Below are positions 17,306-26,214 of a stretch of DNA of 64,000 nt, in pieces. Source of the DNA: G020344215 sp039586575 (GTDB lineage: Bacteria > Gemmatimonadota > Gemmatimonadetes > Palauibacterales > KS3-K002); contig JBDHKD010000011.1 in assembly GCA_039586575.1 (NCBI GenBank), positions 1 to 64,000 of the forward strand, read 5' to 3'. Below the pieces are notes generated by a model that was given only the letters and a program-made list of their open reading frames with translations, was not told where the DNA came from and searched no databases. The translations under genes were made by a program, and so were the position numbers. Position 1 is the stretch's first letter, and the number at the start of each line of letters is the position of its first letter.

Positions 17306-17486
17306 GCATCCTCCCGGTGACCGGGGCGAAGGTGGGAGCTGCGCTGCGAGGACCGTATACGTCTAAGGGGAAGAATACGCACCGCAGCTCGGATCGGGCA
17401 ATTGAAAAGGCCGCCCCGTATGGTAACTTGGGAAGTCCCAAGTCCCGGCTAGCGATGATCATAATGCGTGGAAGGATAGGTCTCTA

Positions 17487-19295
17487 ATGGGTATTCGGCG
17501 GGCAGGACTCCTGGCAGCAGCCATCGCGGTCGGCGCAACAACCGCACTGGCGGGTGAGCCGGTGCGCTACGTGGTACGGGTCGACGATCCCAGCAGTCGG
17601 CTCTACCGCGTCGAGGTCGAGCTGCCGGCGACGGGTGACACGACCCTCGTGTCGCTTCCTGCCTGGACACCCGGCCACTACAAGCTGGAGAACTACGCGC
17701 GCTACGTCCGTAACTTCGAGGCGACCTCCGGCGATCGGCCGTTGCGTTGGGATAAGCTGGATCAGGACACCTGGCGGATCGTGAGCACTGGCGCCGAGCG
17801 GGTTCGCGTCCGCTTCGATTACCTCGCCCAGACCCTCGAGCTCAGCCACAGCTTCCTCAAAGATGACTTCGGGTTCCTCAACGGAACCAACCTGTTTCTC
17901 TTCCCGGAAACCGGCTACGACTTCGCGGCCGAGGTGCGGTTCGAACTGCCGGACGGCTGGAAGGTGGCGACCGAGCTGGAGGAGAGCGAAGAACCGGGCG
18001 TTTACCGTGCGCCCGACTATCACGAACTGGTCGACAACCCGACCTTCATCGGCCACTTCGCCATCGACAGCGTGCAGGTAGACGGTCGCTGGTCGCGATT
18101 GGCGGTGTACCCGGCCGCCCATTTCAGGGACCCGGTCCGGGGCAAGGCGCTGGAGGCGTTGGGCAAGATCGCCGGCACAGCCCACGACCTGTTCGGCGAG
18201 CCGCCGTACGATCGCTACACGACGTTCGTCTATCTGGCGGAAGAGAACTACATGTTCGTCGCCGGGCTCGAGCATGCGAACTCGCAGTTCGACATCTTGC
18301 CGGCGATCATCTTCGACCAACCGCAGTTCACCTACCGCGACCTGGTCTACCCGCTGCTTGCCCACGAGTACTATCACGCCTGGAACGTCAAACGGATCCG
18401 TCCTGCGGATCTGTGGCCATACGGCTACGAAGGCGAGCAGCCGACCGAGTTGCTCTGGGTCGCCGAAGGCATCACCGACTACTACGGCAACGTGATCCTG
18501 GTGCGAGCCGGGCTGTGGGGCGAGCGCGAGTTCTGGAAGACGACGCGCGAGCTGATCGCCGCGGTTGAGGCGGAGCCGGTGCATGAGGCGGTGGAGGACG
18601 CGAGCCTCAACACCTGGATCGAGCCGACATTCGTCGATCAGTACTACTACTACGATAAGGGCGCGCTGCTCGGCCTGCTCCTCGACATCCGTATCCGTCA
18701 CGCCACCGGCAACAAGCACAGCCTCGACGACGTGATGGCCCGGTTGTATCGCGAGCACTTTCTGCAAAACCGTGGCTTCACCACCGATGACTTCATCGGC
18801 TACGTCGGCGAGTACATCGGCGACGAGAAGGCGCGCGACTTCTATCGCGACTACGTAGACGGCCGGGTGCCGCTACCCTACCAGGAGACGCTGGCGTTGG
18901 CCGGCATGAAGTTCGAGGCCGACACGATCCACGAGCCGTACTTCGGTGTCCAGCTGACCATGGGACGCAAGAATGGCATGCTGGTCCGCCAGGTCGCGCC
19001 CGGCAGTCCCGCTGCCCGCGCCGGCATCAGGACCGGTGACGAGCTGAACTGGATCGGTGAGGTGGAGGTCGAGGGTGGGGACTGGGACGACGACTTCCAG
19101 GCTTTCTACGGCGGTCTGATCGGCGAAGAGATCACGGTCATCTACCGGCGCGGCGGCGAAGAAGTAAAACGTAAGGTAAAGGTCGGTGAGCGAACACGTT
19201 ACGAGCACCGGCTCGGGCCGCTGGCTGGTGCCAGCGGCAGCCAGCTAGCTCTCCGGCGCGGCATCCTGGGGAGCGAGACTCTCCGCGTCGACTGA
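17487..19295 (+). CDS. M61-family aminopeptidase with PDZ domain
   Basis: A 602-residue exported zinc peptidase. A signal peptide (GLLAAAIAVGATTALA) is followed by an M61 N-terminal beta domain. The catalytic gluzincin site is HEYYHAWNVKRIRP (H293, E294, H297), with the third ligand E327 in WVAEGITDYYGN. A PDZ domain (YFGVQLTMGR, then VRQVAPGSPAARAGIRTGDEL) lies at about 480-560. The family includes glycyl aminopeptidases. All catalytic residues are present. It is probably periplasmic and transcribed alone. Confidence 0.9.
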   Translation: MGIRRAGLLAAAIAVGATTALAGEPVRYVVRVDDPSSRLYRVEVELPATGDTTLVSLPAWTPGHYKLENYARYVRNFEATSGDRPLRWDKLDQDTWRIVSTGAERVRVRFDYLAQTLELSHSFLKDDFGFLNGTNLFLFPETGYDFAAEVRFELPDGWKVATELEESEEPGVYRAPDYHELVDNPTFIGHFAIDSVQVDGRWSRLAVYPAAHFRDPVRGKALEALGKIAGTAHDLFGEPPYDRYTTFVYLAEENYMFVAGLEHANSQFDILPAIIFDQPQFTYRDLVYPLLAHEYYHAWNVKRIRPADLWPYGYEGEQPTELLWVAEGITDYYGNVILVRAGLWGEREFWKTTRELIAAVEAEPVHEAVEDASLNTWIEPTFVDQYYYYDKGALLGLLLDIRIRHATGNKHSLDDVMARLYREHFLQNRGFTTDDFIGYVGEYIGDEKARDFYRDYVDGRVPLPYQETLALAGMKFEADTIHEPYFGVQLTMGRKNGMLVRQVAPGSPAARAGIRTGDELNWIGEVEVEGGDWDDDFQAFYGGLIGEEITVIYRRGGEEVKRKVKVGERTRYEHRLGPLAGASGSQLALRRGILGSETLRVD

Positions 19296-19304
19296 CCGAC
19301 CGCT

Positions 19305-20849
19305 CTAAACGAAGATCAAAGCCAGCACGGTGTAGAGCACGGCACCTAGCCCCGCGGCGGTGAGCGCCAGCGGGATCTGGGTGTAGACGTGGTCCATGAG
19401 ATCCGAGCCGGTGGCCAGCGAAGACAGAATCGTCGTGTCGGATATCGGGGAGCACTGGTCGCCGAAGACGCTGCCGCCGGTGACCGCGCCGAAGCAGAGC
19501 GTCAGGAAGAAAGGGTCCTGGCTGACCGAGTAGGCCAACGGCATGGCGACGGGGAAGACGACGGCGTAGGTGCCCCAGGATGTGCCGGTGGAGAAGGCGA
19601 TGATCATGCAGAGCAGGAGGAAGAGCGCCGGGACGATGGCCGGGGTGAGGAACGCGGACGTCACCTCGATGATGTAGGACGCGGTGCCGACGGACTCGGC
19701 AACGCTCTTCAGCGTGACGGCGAGGGCGAGGATGATCGCGCCGATCGTCACGCCCTTGCAACCGTCGATGATCGCGCCGATCACCGTCTTCAAATCCATC
19801 CCCTTGATCATGGCGATGGCTGCACCGACAAGCACGGCCAGCAAGAAGGCCTCGCCGATCAACAGCGTCGGTGACTCGGATCCCAAGATGAAGAAGGTGT
19901 AGAGGTACGGGATGATGGCGACGCCCAGCAGGGTGCCCATCGGCCCGAGGAAGTCGATCAGCCCGCTCTTGTAACCCTCGACCACACGAATCACCGTCAG
20001 CTCGTCCGAGGTAAGCGGCTCGGCGCCCGGTCGGTTGAGTTGCCCGGTCTCACGGGCGCGGCGAATCGCATTCGACATCTTGTGGCCGACGACCAGCGGC
20101 ACGTTCGCCCAGAGCCTGCCGGGCATGAACGGCATGATCTCGAGCGAGAAGAGCAGCGTGAAGATGATCGCGAACCAGCTATAGAAGTTGAAGGGTAGCG
20201 CTTTGAAGAAGAAGCCGATGCTCTCGGACGTGGTGCTGAGGAACGGGACGGTGCCGACGACCAGGCCGCCGACGTAGATCGGCCAGACGTTGAACGGGAT
20301 GAGCGTCGCTGCCGGCGAGGCGGTCGAGTCGACGATGTAAGAGGTCTCCTCGTGGGAGACGCGGTACTTGTCGGTCACCGGTCGGACCGTCGTGCCGGTG
20401 AGCACCGTGCTGATCGTACCGCCCTGATGGAAGATCATCCCCATCAGCCAGGCGAAGAACTTGGCGGAGCGTGGCCCGACGACGATCAGGCGGCCGGCCC
20501 ATTCGGCGAACGTCTGTGCGCCACCGGTTCGCGTCCACAACCCGATCAGGCCGCCCAGCGCCCAGAGGTAGACGAGCAGGATGAGCGCGTAGCTCTCGCT
20601 GCCGATGGAGGGTATAAGAAAATGCTTGACGATATTCAGCTGGCCGCTGATGACGCCGCCGAGTGCAATGCCGATGAACAACGAGCTGACCACCTCACGA
20701 GTCGCAAAGGCGAGGATGATGGCCACGGCGGGTGGCAGCACGGACCAGAACCCGAAGTGGTCGCCCTGGCGCGGGAAGCTCCCCGTGAGGGCGAGAGCGG
20801 CGATGATGATGAGCCCGCTGATCAGCAACGCGATCCGGCGTCGGTTCAT
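19305..20849 (-). CDS. nhaC: NhaC-type Na+/H+ antiporter
   Basis: A 514-residue inner-membrane protein with about 12 helices. The family's conserved features are ALGGVISGQ in the N-terminal half, GMIFHQGGTISTVLTGTTVRPVTDKYRVS, and late FSTGTSWGTYAVVFPVAMPLAY plus GGSVFGDQCSPISDTTILSSLATG; this last block is the hallmark of the NhaC family. Such proteins exchange Na+ for H+, and some members carry malate or other substrates. It is convergent with the M61 gene and directly downstream of the S9 homologue. Confidence 0.85.
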   Translation of the reverse strand: MNRRRIALLISGLIIIAALALTGSFPRQGDHFGFWSVLPPAVAIILAFATREVVSSLFIGIALGGVISGQLNIVKHFLIPSIGSESYALILLVYLWALGGLIGLWTRTGGAQTFAEWAGRLIVVGPRSAKFFAWLMGMIFHQGGTISTVLTGTTVRPVTDKYRVSHEETSYIVDSTASPAATLIPFNVWPIYVGGLVVGTVPFLSTTSESIGFFFKALPFNFYSWFAIIFTLLFSLEIMPFMPGRLWANVPLVVGHKMSNAIRRARETGQLNRPGAEPLTSDELTVIRVVEGYKSGLIDFLGPMGTLLGVAIIPYLYTFFILGSESPTLLIGEAFLLAVLVGAAIAMIKGMDLKTVIGAIIDGCKGVTIGAIILALAVTLKSVAESVGTASYIIEVTSAFLTPAIVPALFLLLCMIIAFSTGTSWGTYAVVFPVAMPLAYSVSQDPFFLTLCFGAVTGGSVFGDQCSPISDTTILSSLATGSDLMDHVYTQIPLALTAAGLGAVLYTVLALIFV

Positions 20850-20867
20850 AGTCGTCTCTCTGTTCGT

Positions 20868-23177
20868 CTATTCGCTCGCGGGGACCCAGATCCGCACGGG
20901 CTGGAATCCTTCCACCAGCAACCGATACTCACCGGCCTGATCGGGGATCTCGAACGCCAACCTGAAAGTGCTCGGGGTACTACCGCCGGGTTGCAGGCTC
21001 TCCGGTGCCGGGGTCCCCAGGATCAGGGTCTCCTGCCCGAAGACCTCGGTGACGGTGCCCGTGAGCCGTCGCAACGTACCGTCGGGTCCTACCAGGCTCA
21101 AGCCTGTCGCCGGGTCGAGGGACAAGGTTCTGACGCGCCGCGCGGATTCGGCGGCTCGTAGCGTCATCGCGACCTCGAGGTACCGTCCGCTCTCGGGACG
21201 CATACCGGTGTAGTCGACCCGGGGTGCGGCGCTGGCGACGCTCAGCTCCCAGCCTTCCGGCCCGGGCACCCACTCTTCCGCCAGGTAGAAGTCGAAGACG
21301 TCCGCGCCGCCAAACTTCAGGTACTTGTCGAACCAGCGGAGCTGGCGGAAGAATAAGCTTCTCCGTCCGCGCGGCGTCGCGGCGAATCTCGCGCCGGCGG
21401 TCGGTCGGACGTACTCGACGGCGCGGTCGAGGTCGCTCAGGGCCCGGTACAGATCCGCCGGCTGGAAGCGGGGCACCCAGCGTGCGGGTTCCTCGGCGGT
21501 CTCGATGATGAGAAGAGGCGTCTCGATGTAGCGAGCGTTGGCTGCCGCCGAGCGATCGGGCCCCGGCGCGCCTTCGTATACGCCGGCGAGTGAAGCTCGC
21601 TGGACCGAAGCAGTGCCTGCACCCGACCGGCCCGGTCCTTCTTCCAGGCCACGATAAACGGCCACCGCTGCCGCGAACCTGCGCGTTCGCGTCAGCGACC
21701 AGCTCGCTAGCTCGGCGCCCCAATCGCTCCCGTAGATGGCCAGCCGGTCGGCGTCGGCGAGCCCCATGGCGATGGCGATATCGACGCCGGCGAGCAGGTC
21801 GACGACATCGCCCCCGGCGAGATCGTTGCGGTTGGCGGTAGCGAAGACTTCCCCGTAGCCGCTGCTACCCCGTGGGTTCACCGCCATAACCGCGTAACCC
21901 TGGGCGGCGAAGAGCTGGTAGGCGCCGGGCTGAGCGAGAACATCGCGGACCCGTCCGCCTCGTCCGCCACTCGTGTGTACGAGGAGCGGGTAGCGTCGTC
22001 CCTCCTCGTAGCTGGCGGGATAGATGAGTACGCCTTCGACGCTCTGGCCGTCGGGCGCGTTCCAACGGATGACCTGCTGGCGTCCGAGCCCCCAGTTCGC
22101 CGCGCGAGCGTTGAAGTCGGTCAGCGGCTCGACGGCGCTCTCATCGATGCGGTACAGTTCGGCAGCTTGGGTGGCCGCTTCGCGCACGGCGAAGATCATC
22201 GCCGCATCCCGGGCGTCGAAGGCGCCGAAGTCGAAGGCACCGCGAGTCAACGGCCGGATCGCGCCGCTGCCGGTCAGCGCGAACAGGTGAGTGTGTGTTC
22301 CAACAGCGGCGGTGAAGATCAGGTCACCGGCGGCCGGCCAGCGGTGCTCGACGACGCTGCGATCGAAGGACCCGGTGACGACCTCGGGTGAGCCGCCGCT
22401 AGCAGGTACGCGCAGCAACTCGGTCTGGGAGTTCAGGTACCTGGGGTCCTGGGGTGCCTGAAAGACGATGGTGCGGCCATCGGGAGACCAGACGGGCGCA
22501 ACGTCCGGTCCCGGACGGCTGGCCAGACGACGAATACTACCCGACTCGAGCTCGAGGATTCGCAGGTCGTAGTTCAGGTAGTCCTCGGCAGCGCCCGAGC
22601 CGTTGCTGCTGTAGACGATCGCCGAACCGGCTGGGCTCACTGCCATCTCCCGGATGCCGGGATCGCCACCCCAAACGAACTCGGCCGTGCCTCCTGGGAT
22701 CAGTATTCTCCAGAATTCACGGGCACCGCTCTCCGTGCTCACGGTGAGCGCGTAGATGGAGCCATCGGGGGCCCAGTCGTAGTCGATCACGCCGCCGGCG
22801 AACTCGCCGAGCTGGAACGGCGGGTCGCCGGTGAGCACGGGGGCCAGCCAGAGCTGTCTCGCGCTTGCGGCCTCGGGCCCGCGATTCAGAAACGCGAGCC
22901 AGGTGCCATCACGCGACCAGCGAGGCAGCTGAACGCTGACGAAGTCGGGCGCCACAGCTCGCGCGCCAGTGGCGGCGCGCCATACGTAAAGCTCGGTTCG
23001 ATGTTCGTCGTCCTCCAGCGCCGCACCGCTGACGGTGAAGGCGACGGATCCGCCATCCGGCCCGGCCGCCACGGCGTCAATATGCTTCAGGCTGAAGTAA
23101 TCCTCGATGACAAGAGGCTGTTGAGGAATCTGAGAGGCCTGAACGGCGGCAAGAAGAACGAGGCAGGAAAGCTGCAT
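20868..23177 (-). CDS. S9 prolyl-oligopeptidase homologue, catalytically dead
   Basis: A 769-residue exported protein. A signal peptide is followed by a beta-propeller with WD40/TolB-like repeats (VAPVWSPDGRTIVFQAP), then an alpha/beta-hydrolase domain with PLLVHTSGGRGGRVRD and the family's AVMAVNPRGSSGYGEVF. At the nucleophile elbow, where active enzymes have GGSYGG, this protein has GSDWGA, with Asp485 in place of serine. Near the end, where the catalytic histidine lies in GHGF, it reads GARF. The architecture is intact but two triad residues are gone, so it is probably a pseudoenzyme acting by binding. It is followed by the antiporter gene. Confidence 0.85.
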   Translation of the reverse strand: MQLSCLVLLAAVQASQIPQQPLVIEDYFSLKHIDAVAAGPDGGSVAFTVSGAALEDDEHRTELYVWRAATGARAVAPDFVSVQLPRWSRDGTWLAFLNRGPEAASARQLWLAPVLTGDPPFQLGEFAGGVIDYDWAPDGSIYALTVSTESGAREFWRILIPGGTAEFVWGGDPGIREMAVSPAGSAIVYSSNGSGAAEDYLNYDLRILELESGSIRRLASRPGPDVAPVWSPDGRTIVFQAPQDPRYLNSQTELLRVPASGGSPEVVTGSFDRSVVEHRWPAAGDLIFTAAVGTHTHLFALTGSGAIRPLTRGAFDFGAFDARDAAMIFAVREAATQAAELYRIDESAVEPLTDFNARAANWGLGRQQVIRWNAPDGQSVEGVLIYPASYEEGRRYPLLVHTSGGRGGRVRDVLAQPGAYQLFAAQGYAVMAVNPRGSSGYGEVFATANRNDLAGGDVVDLLAGVDIAIAMGLADADRLAIYGSDWGAELASWSLTRTRRFAAAVAVYRGLEEGPGRSGAGTASVQRASLAGVYEGAPGPDRSAAANARYIETPLLIIETAEEPARWVPRFQPADLYRALSDLDRAVEYVRPTAGARFAATPRGRRSLFFRQLRWFDKYLKFGGADVFDFYLAEEWVPGPEGWELSVASAAPRVDYTGMRPESGRYLEVAMTLRAAESARRVRTLSLDPATGLSLVGPDGTLRRLTGTVTEVFGQETLILGTPAPESLQPGGSTPSTFRLAFEIPDQAGEYRLLVEGFQPVRIWVPASE

Positions 23178-23180
23178 GGG

Positions 23181-23651
23181 CTACTGCGCTTCCCTCGCCG
23201 GTGGATCCGCAGGGTTGGGCTGGCGGCCCAGCTCGACGAGCTCCTCGGCGAGCAACAGCCAGCCGACCGCCACGAGTGCCCAGAGGGTAAAGGCCGCGAC
23301 GCCTCCCAGTATCGCGTTCCGCCAGGTGAAGAGGCTGCGCACGCCGGTGTCCGGAATGCGGACCCCGAGATCGTCATCGGATCCCTCCAGGTCCAACTCG
23401 ATTTGCAGCGTAGGATCGGACCGGCCGAGTGAGGGTATCCCCTGCTGCAGATACGCCGTGGTCAGGACGATAGGTAGGCCGATGGCCAGAAGAATGATGG
23501 CGAGCAGGTTGAACCCATCGGGCAGCTCGCGGGCCTCGATCATCGCTCGGCTGACACCCAACGCAACCCAGGCGAAGACGAGGTAGATGGCGAGCGTCTG
23601 CCAGATGAAGCGGCGGTTGATCTCACGGAGTATGTGTTCGAAGCGCGTCAT
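23181..23651 (-). CDS. Three-helix membrane protein, unknown function
   Basis: A 156-residue protein with hydrophobic segments at about 16-35, 47-66 and 112-135, separated by a hydrophilic loop rich in acidic residues (ELDLEGSDDD). The amphipathic start FEHILREINRRFIWQTLAIYL recalls the membrane region of some adenylate-cyclase or TPR proteins in related phyla, without their effector domain. AAGGTGAG precedes the ATG. The stop is three bases before the S9 homologue's start, so the two are co-transcribed. Confidence 0.65.
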   Translation of the reverse strand: MTRFEHILREINRRFIWQTLAIYLVFAWVALGVSRAMIEARELPDGFNLLAIILLAIGLPIVLTTAYLQQGIPSLGRSDPTLQIELDLEGSDDDLGVRIPDTGVRSLFTWRNAILGGVAAFTLWALVAVGWLLLAEELVELGRQPNPADPPAREAQ

Positions 23652-23754
23652 AGCTCACCTTCGGGGGTTCGCGGGGCCAGCTACCGCCGGTCGCCGGCAG
23701 GCGCGGCTGCACCAAAATGCCAAGTGATCACGGTCTGATCAACAGAGTCATGGG

Positions 23755-24654
23755 CTACGGTGCCAGAGACGCGTTGTAAGAGAGCATGAACACGAGGAAC
23801 TTTGTCACCTCGACCATATCGCGTCCCACGAAACGGATGCTGTGGGAGTCGGTACGCTCGACGGTGGGCAGGTAGGCCAGCATCTCCGACGGCCTGTAGT
23901 TCTTGAAGCGGACGTCGAGCGTGATCGGTGTATCGAGGACATACGGCTTGAAGTCATCGATCCGTTCGACCGCCGACCTCACCGTCTCGCGGATCAGCTC
24001 GGCGGCAGCTTCCGGCATCAGCGTTCGTGCCGACTCATAGCTTATCGCGTACTTCACGACGGCGGCTTCGATGTCGCCGAGCAGCCTGCGCGCTTCGTCG
24101 GCAATGGCGTCGTCACCCGAGATCATGATGACCGGCACGCCGAAGTGGCCGGCGATGGCGGCGTTGATCACGGCTTCCGGGACCGAAGTTCCGTTGAGCC
24201 GGATGTCGGCGATGCGGCCGCTGGATATGGTGTGCGCACGCACGCCCTCGGGGTTGGCGGTACTGGCGTGGTAGCCGATGAAGAGGGCGGCGTCGAACGA
24301 CTCGTCGATTCCTTCCATCATCTCCAGCGGGCGCGGCCACGAGCGGATGACCGTTACGTCACGCGGCAGTCGATCGAGGAGTAGGTTCTCGCCGTTGCCG
24401 TGGGAGTCGCTGATGAGAATCTCCGTGGCGCCGGCGGCGCGCGCACCCTCGATGGCCGCGAGGACCTCGGCGGTCACCCATTCGCGGGCTTTGCTATATT
24501 CGAAGCCCGACGGCCCGAGCTGGTCTCCGCTCACGATGCCGGCGATCCCTTCCATATCGACCGAGATGTAGATCCTCGGCCCGTCCTGCGCAGTACTGTG
24601 CTGAAACGTCGCCGCGATGAAAGAGATGGCGAGGAGGAAAGAGCGGTGGATCAT
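23755..24654 (-). CDS. M55-family D-aminopeptidase (DppA-like), exported
   Basis: A 299-residue protein. A signal peptide (FLLAISFIAATFQHSTAQ) precedes the M55 core: IYISVDMEGIAGIVSGDQ, with metal-binding D-x-E, then ILISDSHGNGENL and FIGYHASTANPEGVRAHTIS with the conserved histidines. M55 enzymes are zinc-dependent D-aminopeptidases that act on D-amino-acid peptides, for example from peptidoglycan. ATG 24654 is chosen for its AAGGAG eight bases upstream; the open frame continues further upstream but has no family similarity. The export signal is notable, as the Bacillus DppA is cytoplasmic. Confidence 0.88.
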   Translation of the reverse strand: MIHRSFLLAISFIAATFQHSTAQDGPRIYISVDMEGIAGIVSGDQLGPSGFEYSKAREWVTAEVLAAIEGARAAGATEILISDSHGNGENLLLDRLPRDVTVIRSWPRPLEMMEGIDESFDAALFIGYHASTANPEGVRAHTISSGRIADIRLNGTSVPEAVINAAIAGHFGVPVIMISGDDAIADEARRLLGDIEAAVVKYAISYESARTLMPEAAAELIRETVRSAVERIDDFKPYVLDTPITLDVRFKNYRPSEMLAYLPTVERTDSHSIRFVGRDMVEVTKFLVFMLSYNASLAP

Positions 24655-24865
24655 CGTGACACTCCTTGGCCGTGTGACCGGTGCCAGCTGGTAAGCGCGC
24701 GAGGTCCAGCAAGCTAGGCTGGCGGCCGGATGCGGGTCAAGCGGCTGCCTGCCTCGGGCCGGCTTGAAACCCGGCCGCCAAGCGACGATCGTGCGGTGGG
24801 GCCGCGGCGACCCCGTGCGGGACGATCGTGTCGACCAACCGCACGAGTCGCATCGGCGATCGATG

Positions 24866-25033
24866 ATCACCATCATGATGGAATAGCCGCGGCAGATCGG
24901 CCAGGCATTGTCATTGATCTTGATCGGCCGCAATATCGAGCGAATAGCGGACCTGGCCACCAACATCGGCGAGGACGTTGTCTAGCTTGTGGAGGGCAAG
25001 ACGATTCGGCACCCGGGGGTGCCGCACAAGTAG
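24866..25033 (+). pseudogene. phoU: phoU remnant (C-terminal fragment, two stops)
   Basis: In one frame this reads ITIMME, stop, PRQIGQALSLILIGRNIERIADLATN, IGEDVV, stop, LVEGKTIRHPG. This is the C-terminal helix pair of PhoU, whose hallmark is RNLERIADHATNIAEDVVY followed by EGR-x-x-RH. TAG stops interrupt at 24884 and 24983, and no N-terminal PhoU sequence is recognisable before it, so the gene is dead. The rest of the 460-base gap (24655-25114) shows only a short direct repeat of GACGATCGTG and no other coding sign. Confidence 0.75.
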
Positions 25034-25114
25034 GTCAGGCGTCGCAGACGCCAGTCGTCAGTCACGGCCGGCCGCGGGAGCGTGGCCGGCCGTTCATCTT
25101 TGGAGGGTAGCAAC

Positions 25115-26173
25115 ATGGATCTGATGTGGAGCGACATTCAGTGGATCGTGATTCCAGCGGCCATCGCCCTGCTGGGCCTGTTTATCGGCATCGTCGTGCG
25201 CCGGACCGTCATCATCAGACTGGCGGGCATAGCGGAGGGAACGCGGTCGGTCGTCGACGATATCGTGCTCTCCGCCGTTCGCGGGCCGGTGGTGCTCTGG
25301 TTCTTGATCGGCGGCATGTATGCGGCGGTGCAGGTGACGACGCTCCCGGAGCGGATCACAGCGCTGATACAGCAGCTACTGCTCATCCTGGTGATCTTCT
25401 CGATCACCTGGGCGCTGGCGCGGGTGGTGGCGGCTCTCGTGGAGTATGGAGCGAAGCGGGCGCCGGAGTCGTTGCCTGGGGCGACACTGATAACGAACCT
25501 GGCGCGCGTCGCGGTCTTGGCGGTCGGGGTCCTGGTGATCTTGCAGACGCTGGGGATATCGATTGCCCCTATCATCACGGCTCTGGGCGTCGGGGGCCTG
25601 GCGGTCGCGTTGGCGCTGCAGGACACACTGGCGAACCTGTTCGCCGGCGTTCACATCCTGGCCTCGCGGCAGCTGCGACCCGGCGACTATGTGAAACTGG
25701 CGTCCGGCGAAGAGGGCTACGTCCAGGATGTGACCTGGCGGCAGACGACGATCCGCCAGCTACCGAACAACATCATCATCGTGCCGAATTCCCAGATTGC
25801 CAGCACGATAACGACGAACTACCACCTACCCGAGCAGGAGCTGTCGGTGTTGGTACCGGTCGGCGTGCACTACGACAGCGACCTGGAGCACGTGGAGCGG
25901 GTAACCATCGAGGTGGCCAGAGAAACTCTGCAAACTGTGGAGGGTGGAGTCCCCAGCTTCGAGCCGTTCATCCGTTATTCGACCTTCGCCGACTCGAGCA
26001 TCAACTTCAACGTGATCCTGAGGGGCCAGGAGTACGTGAGCCAGTACTTGCTGAAGCACGAGTTCATCAAGCGGCTTCATCAGCGGTATGACGCGGAGGG
26101 GATAGTCATTCCGTTCCCGATTCGGACGGTGTACATGGGGGCGGGGGTGACGAGTGATCCGGTAGGTCAGTAG
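25115..26173 (+). CDS. MscS-family mechanosensitive channel
   Basis: A 352-residue inner-membrane channel. Four hydrophobic segments precede the pore-lining helix (ALGVGGLAVALALQDTLANLFAGVHILASRQLRPGDYV), which has the glycine/alanine packing pattern and the Q-D-T-L-x-N motif of MscS. The cytoplasmic beta domain follows (VQDVTWRQTTIRQLPNNIIIVPNSQIA) and the C-terminus ends IPFPIRTVYM. ATG 25115 is preceded by GGAGGG at seven bases. It protects against hypo-osmotic shock or, in small-conductance relatives, exports solutes. It lies just behind the dead phoU fragment. Confidence 0.92.
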   Translation: MDLMWSDIQWIVIPAAIALLGLFIGIVVRRTVIIRLAGIAEGTRSVVDDIVLSAVRGPVVLWFLIGGMYAAVQVTTLPERITALIQQLLLILVIFSITWALARVVAALVEYGAKRAPESLPGATLITNLARVAVLAVGVLVILQTLGISIAPIITALGVGGLAVALALQDTLANLFAGVHILASRQLRPGDYVKLASGEEGYVQDVTWRQTTIRQLPNNIIIVPNSQIASTITTNYHLPEQELSVLVPVGVHYDSDLEHVERVTIEVARETLQTVEGGVPSFEPFIRYSTFADSSINFNVILRGQEYVSQYLLKHEFIKRLHQRYDAEGIVIPFPIRTVYMGAGVTSDPVGQ

Positions 26174-26214
26174 GTCAGTGGGGCGGCGAGCCACCGATCC
26201 ACTGACCTGCTGAC
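26166..26214. terminator. Bidirectional hairpin built from GGTCRGTR octamers
   Basis: GTCAGTAGGTCAGTGG (26166-26181) pairs with CCACTGACCTGCTGAC (26199-26214): a 16-base-pair stem with one mismatch and a 17-base loop. It is made of copies of the octamer GGTCAGTA/GGTCAGTG and their complements. It contains the stop codon of the channel gene and abuts that of the convergent PH-domain gene, so it is well placed to end both transcripts. No long T-run follows. Confidence 0.6.

Noticed and set aside
17484..18767. A 427-codon minus-strand open frame opposite the M61 gene
   Set aside because: The plus strand has full M61 and PDZ signatures; the antisense product has no recognisable domain.
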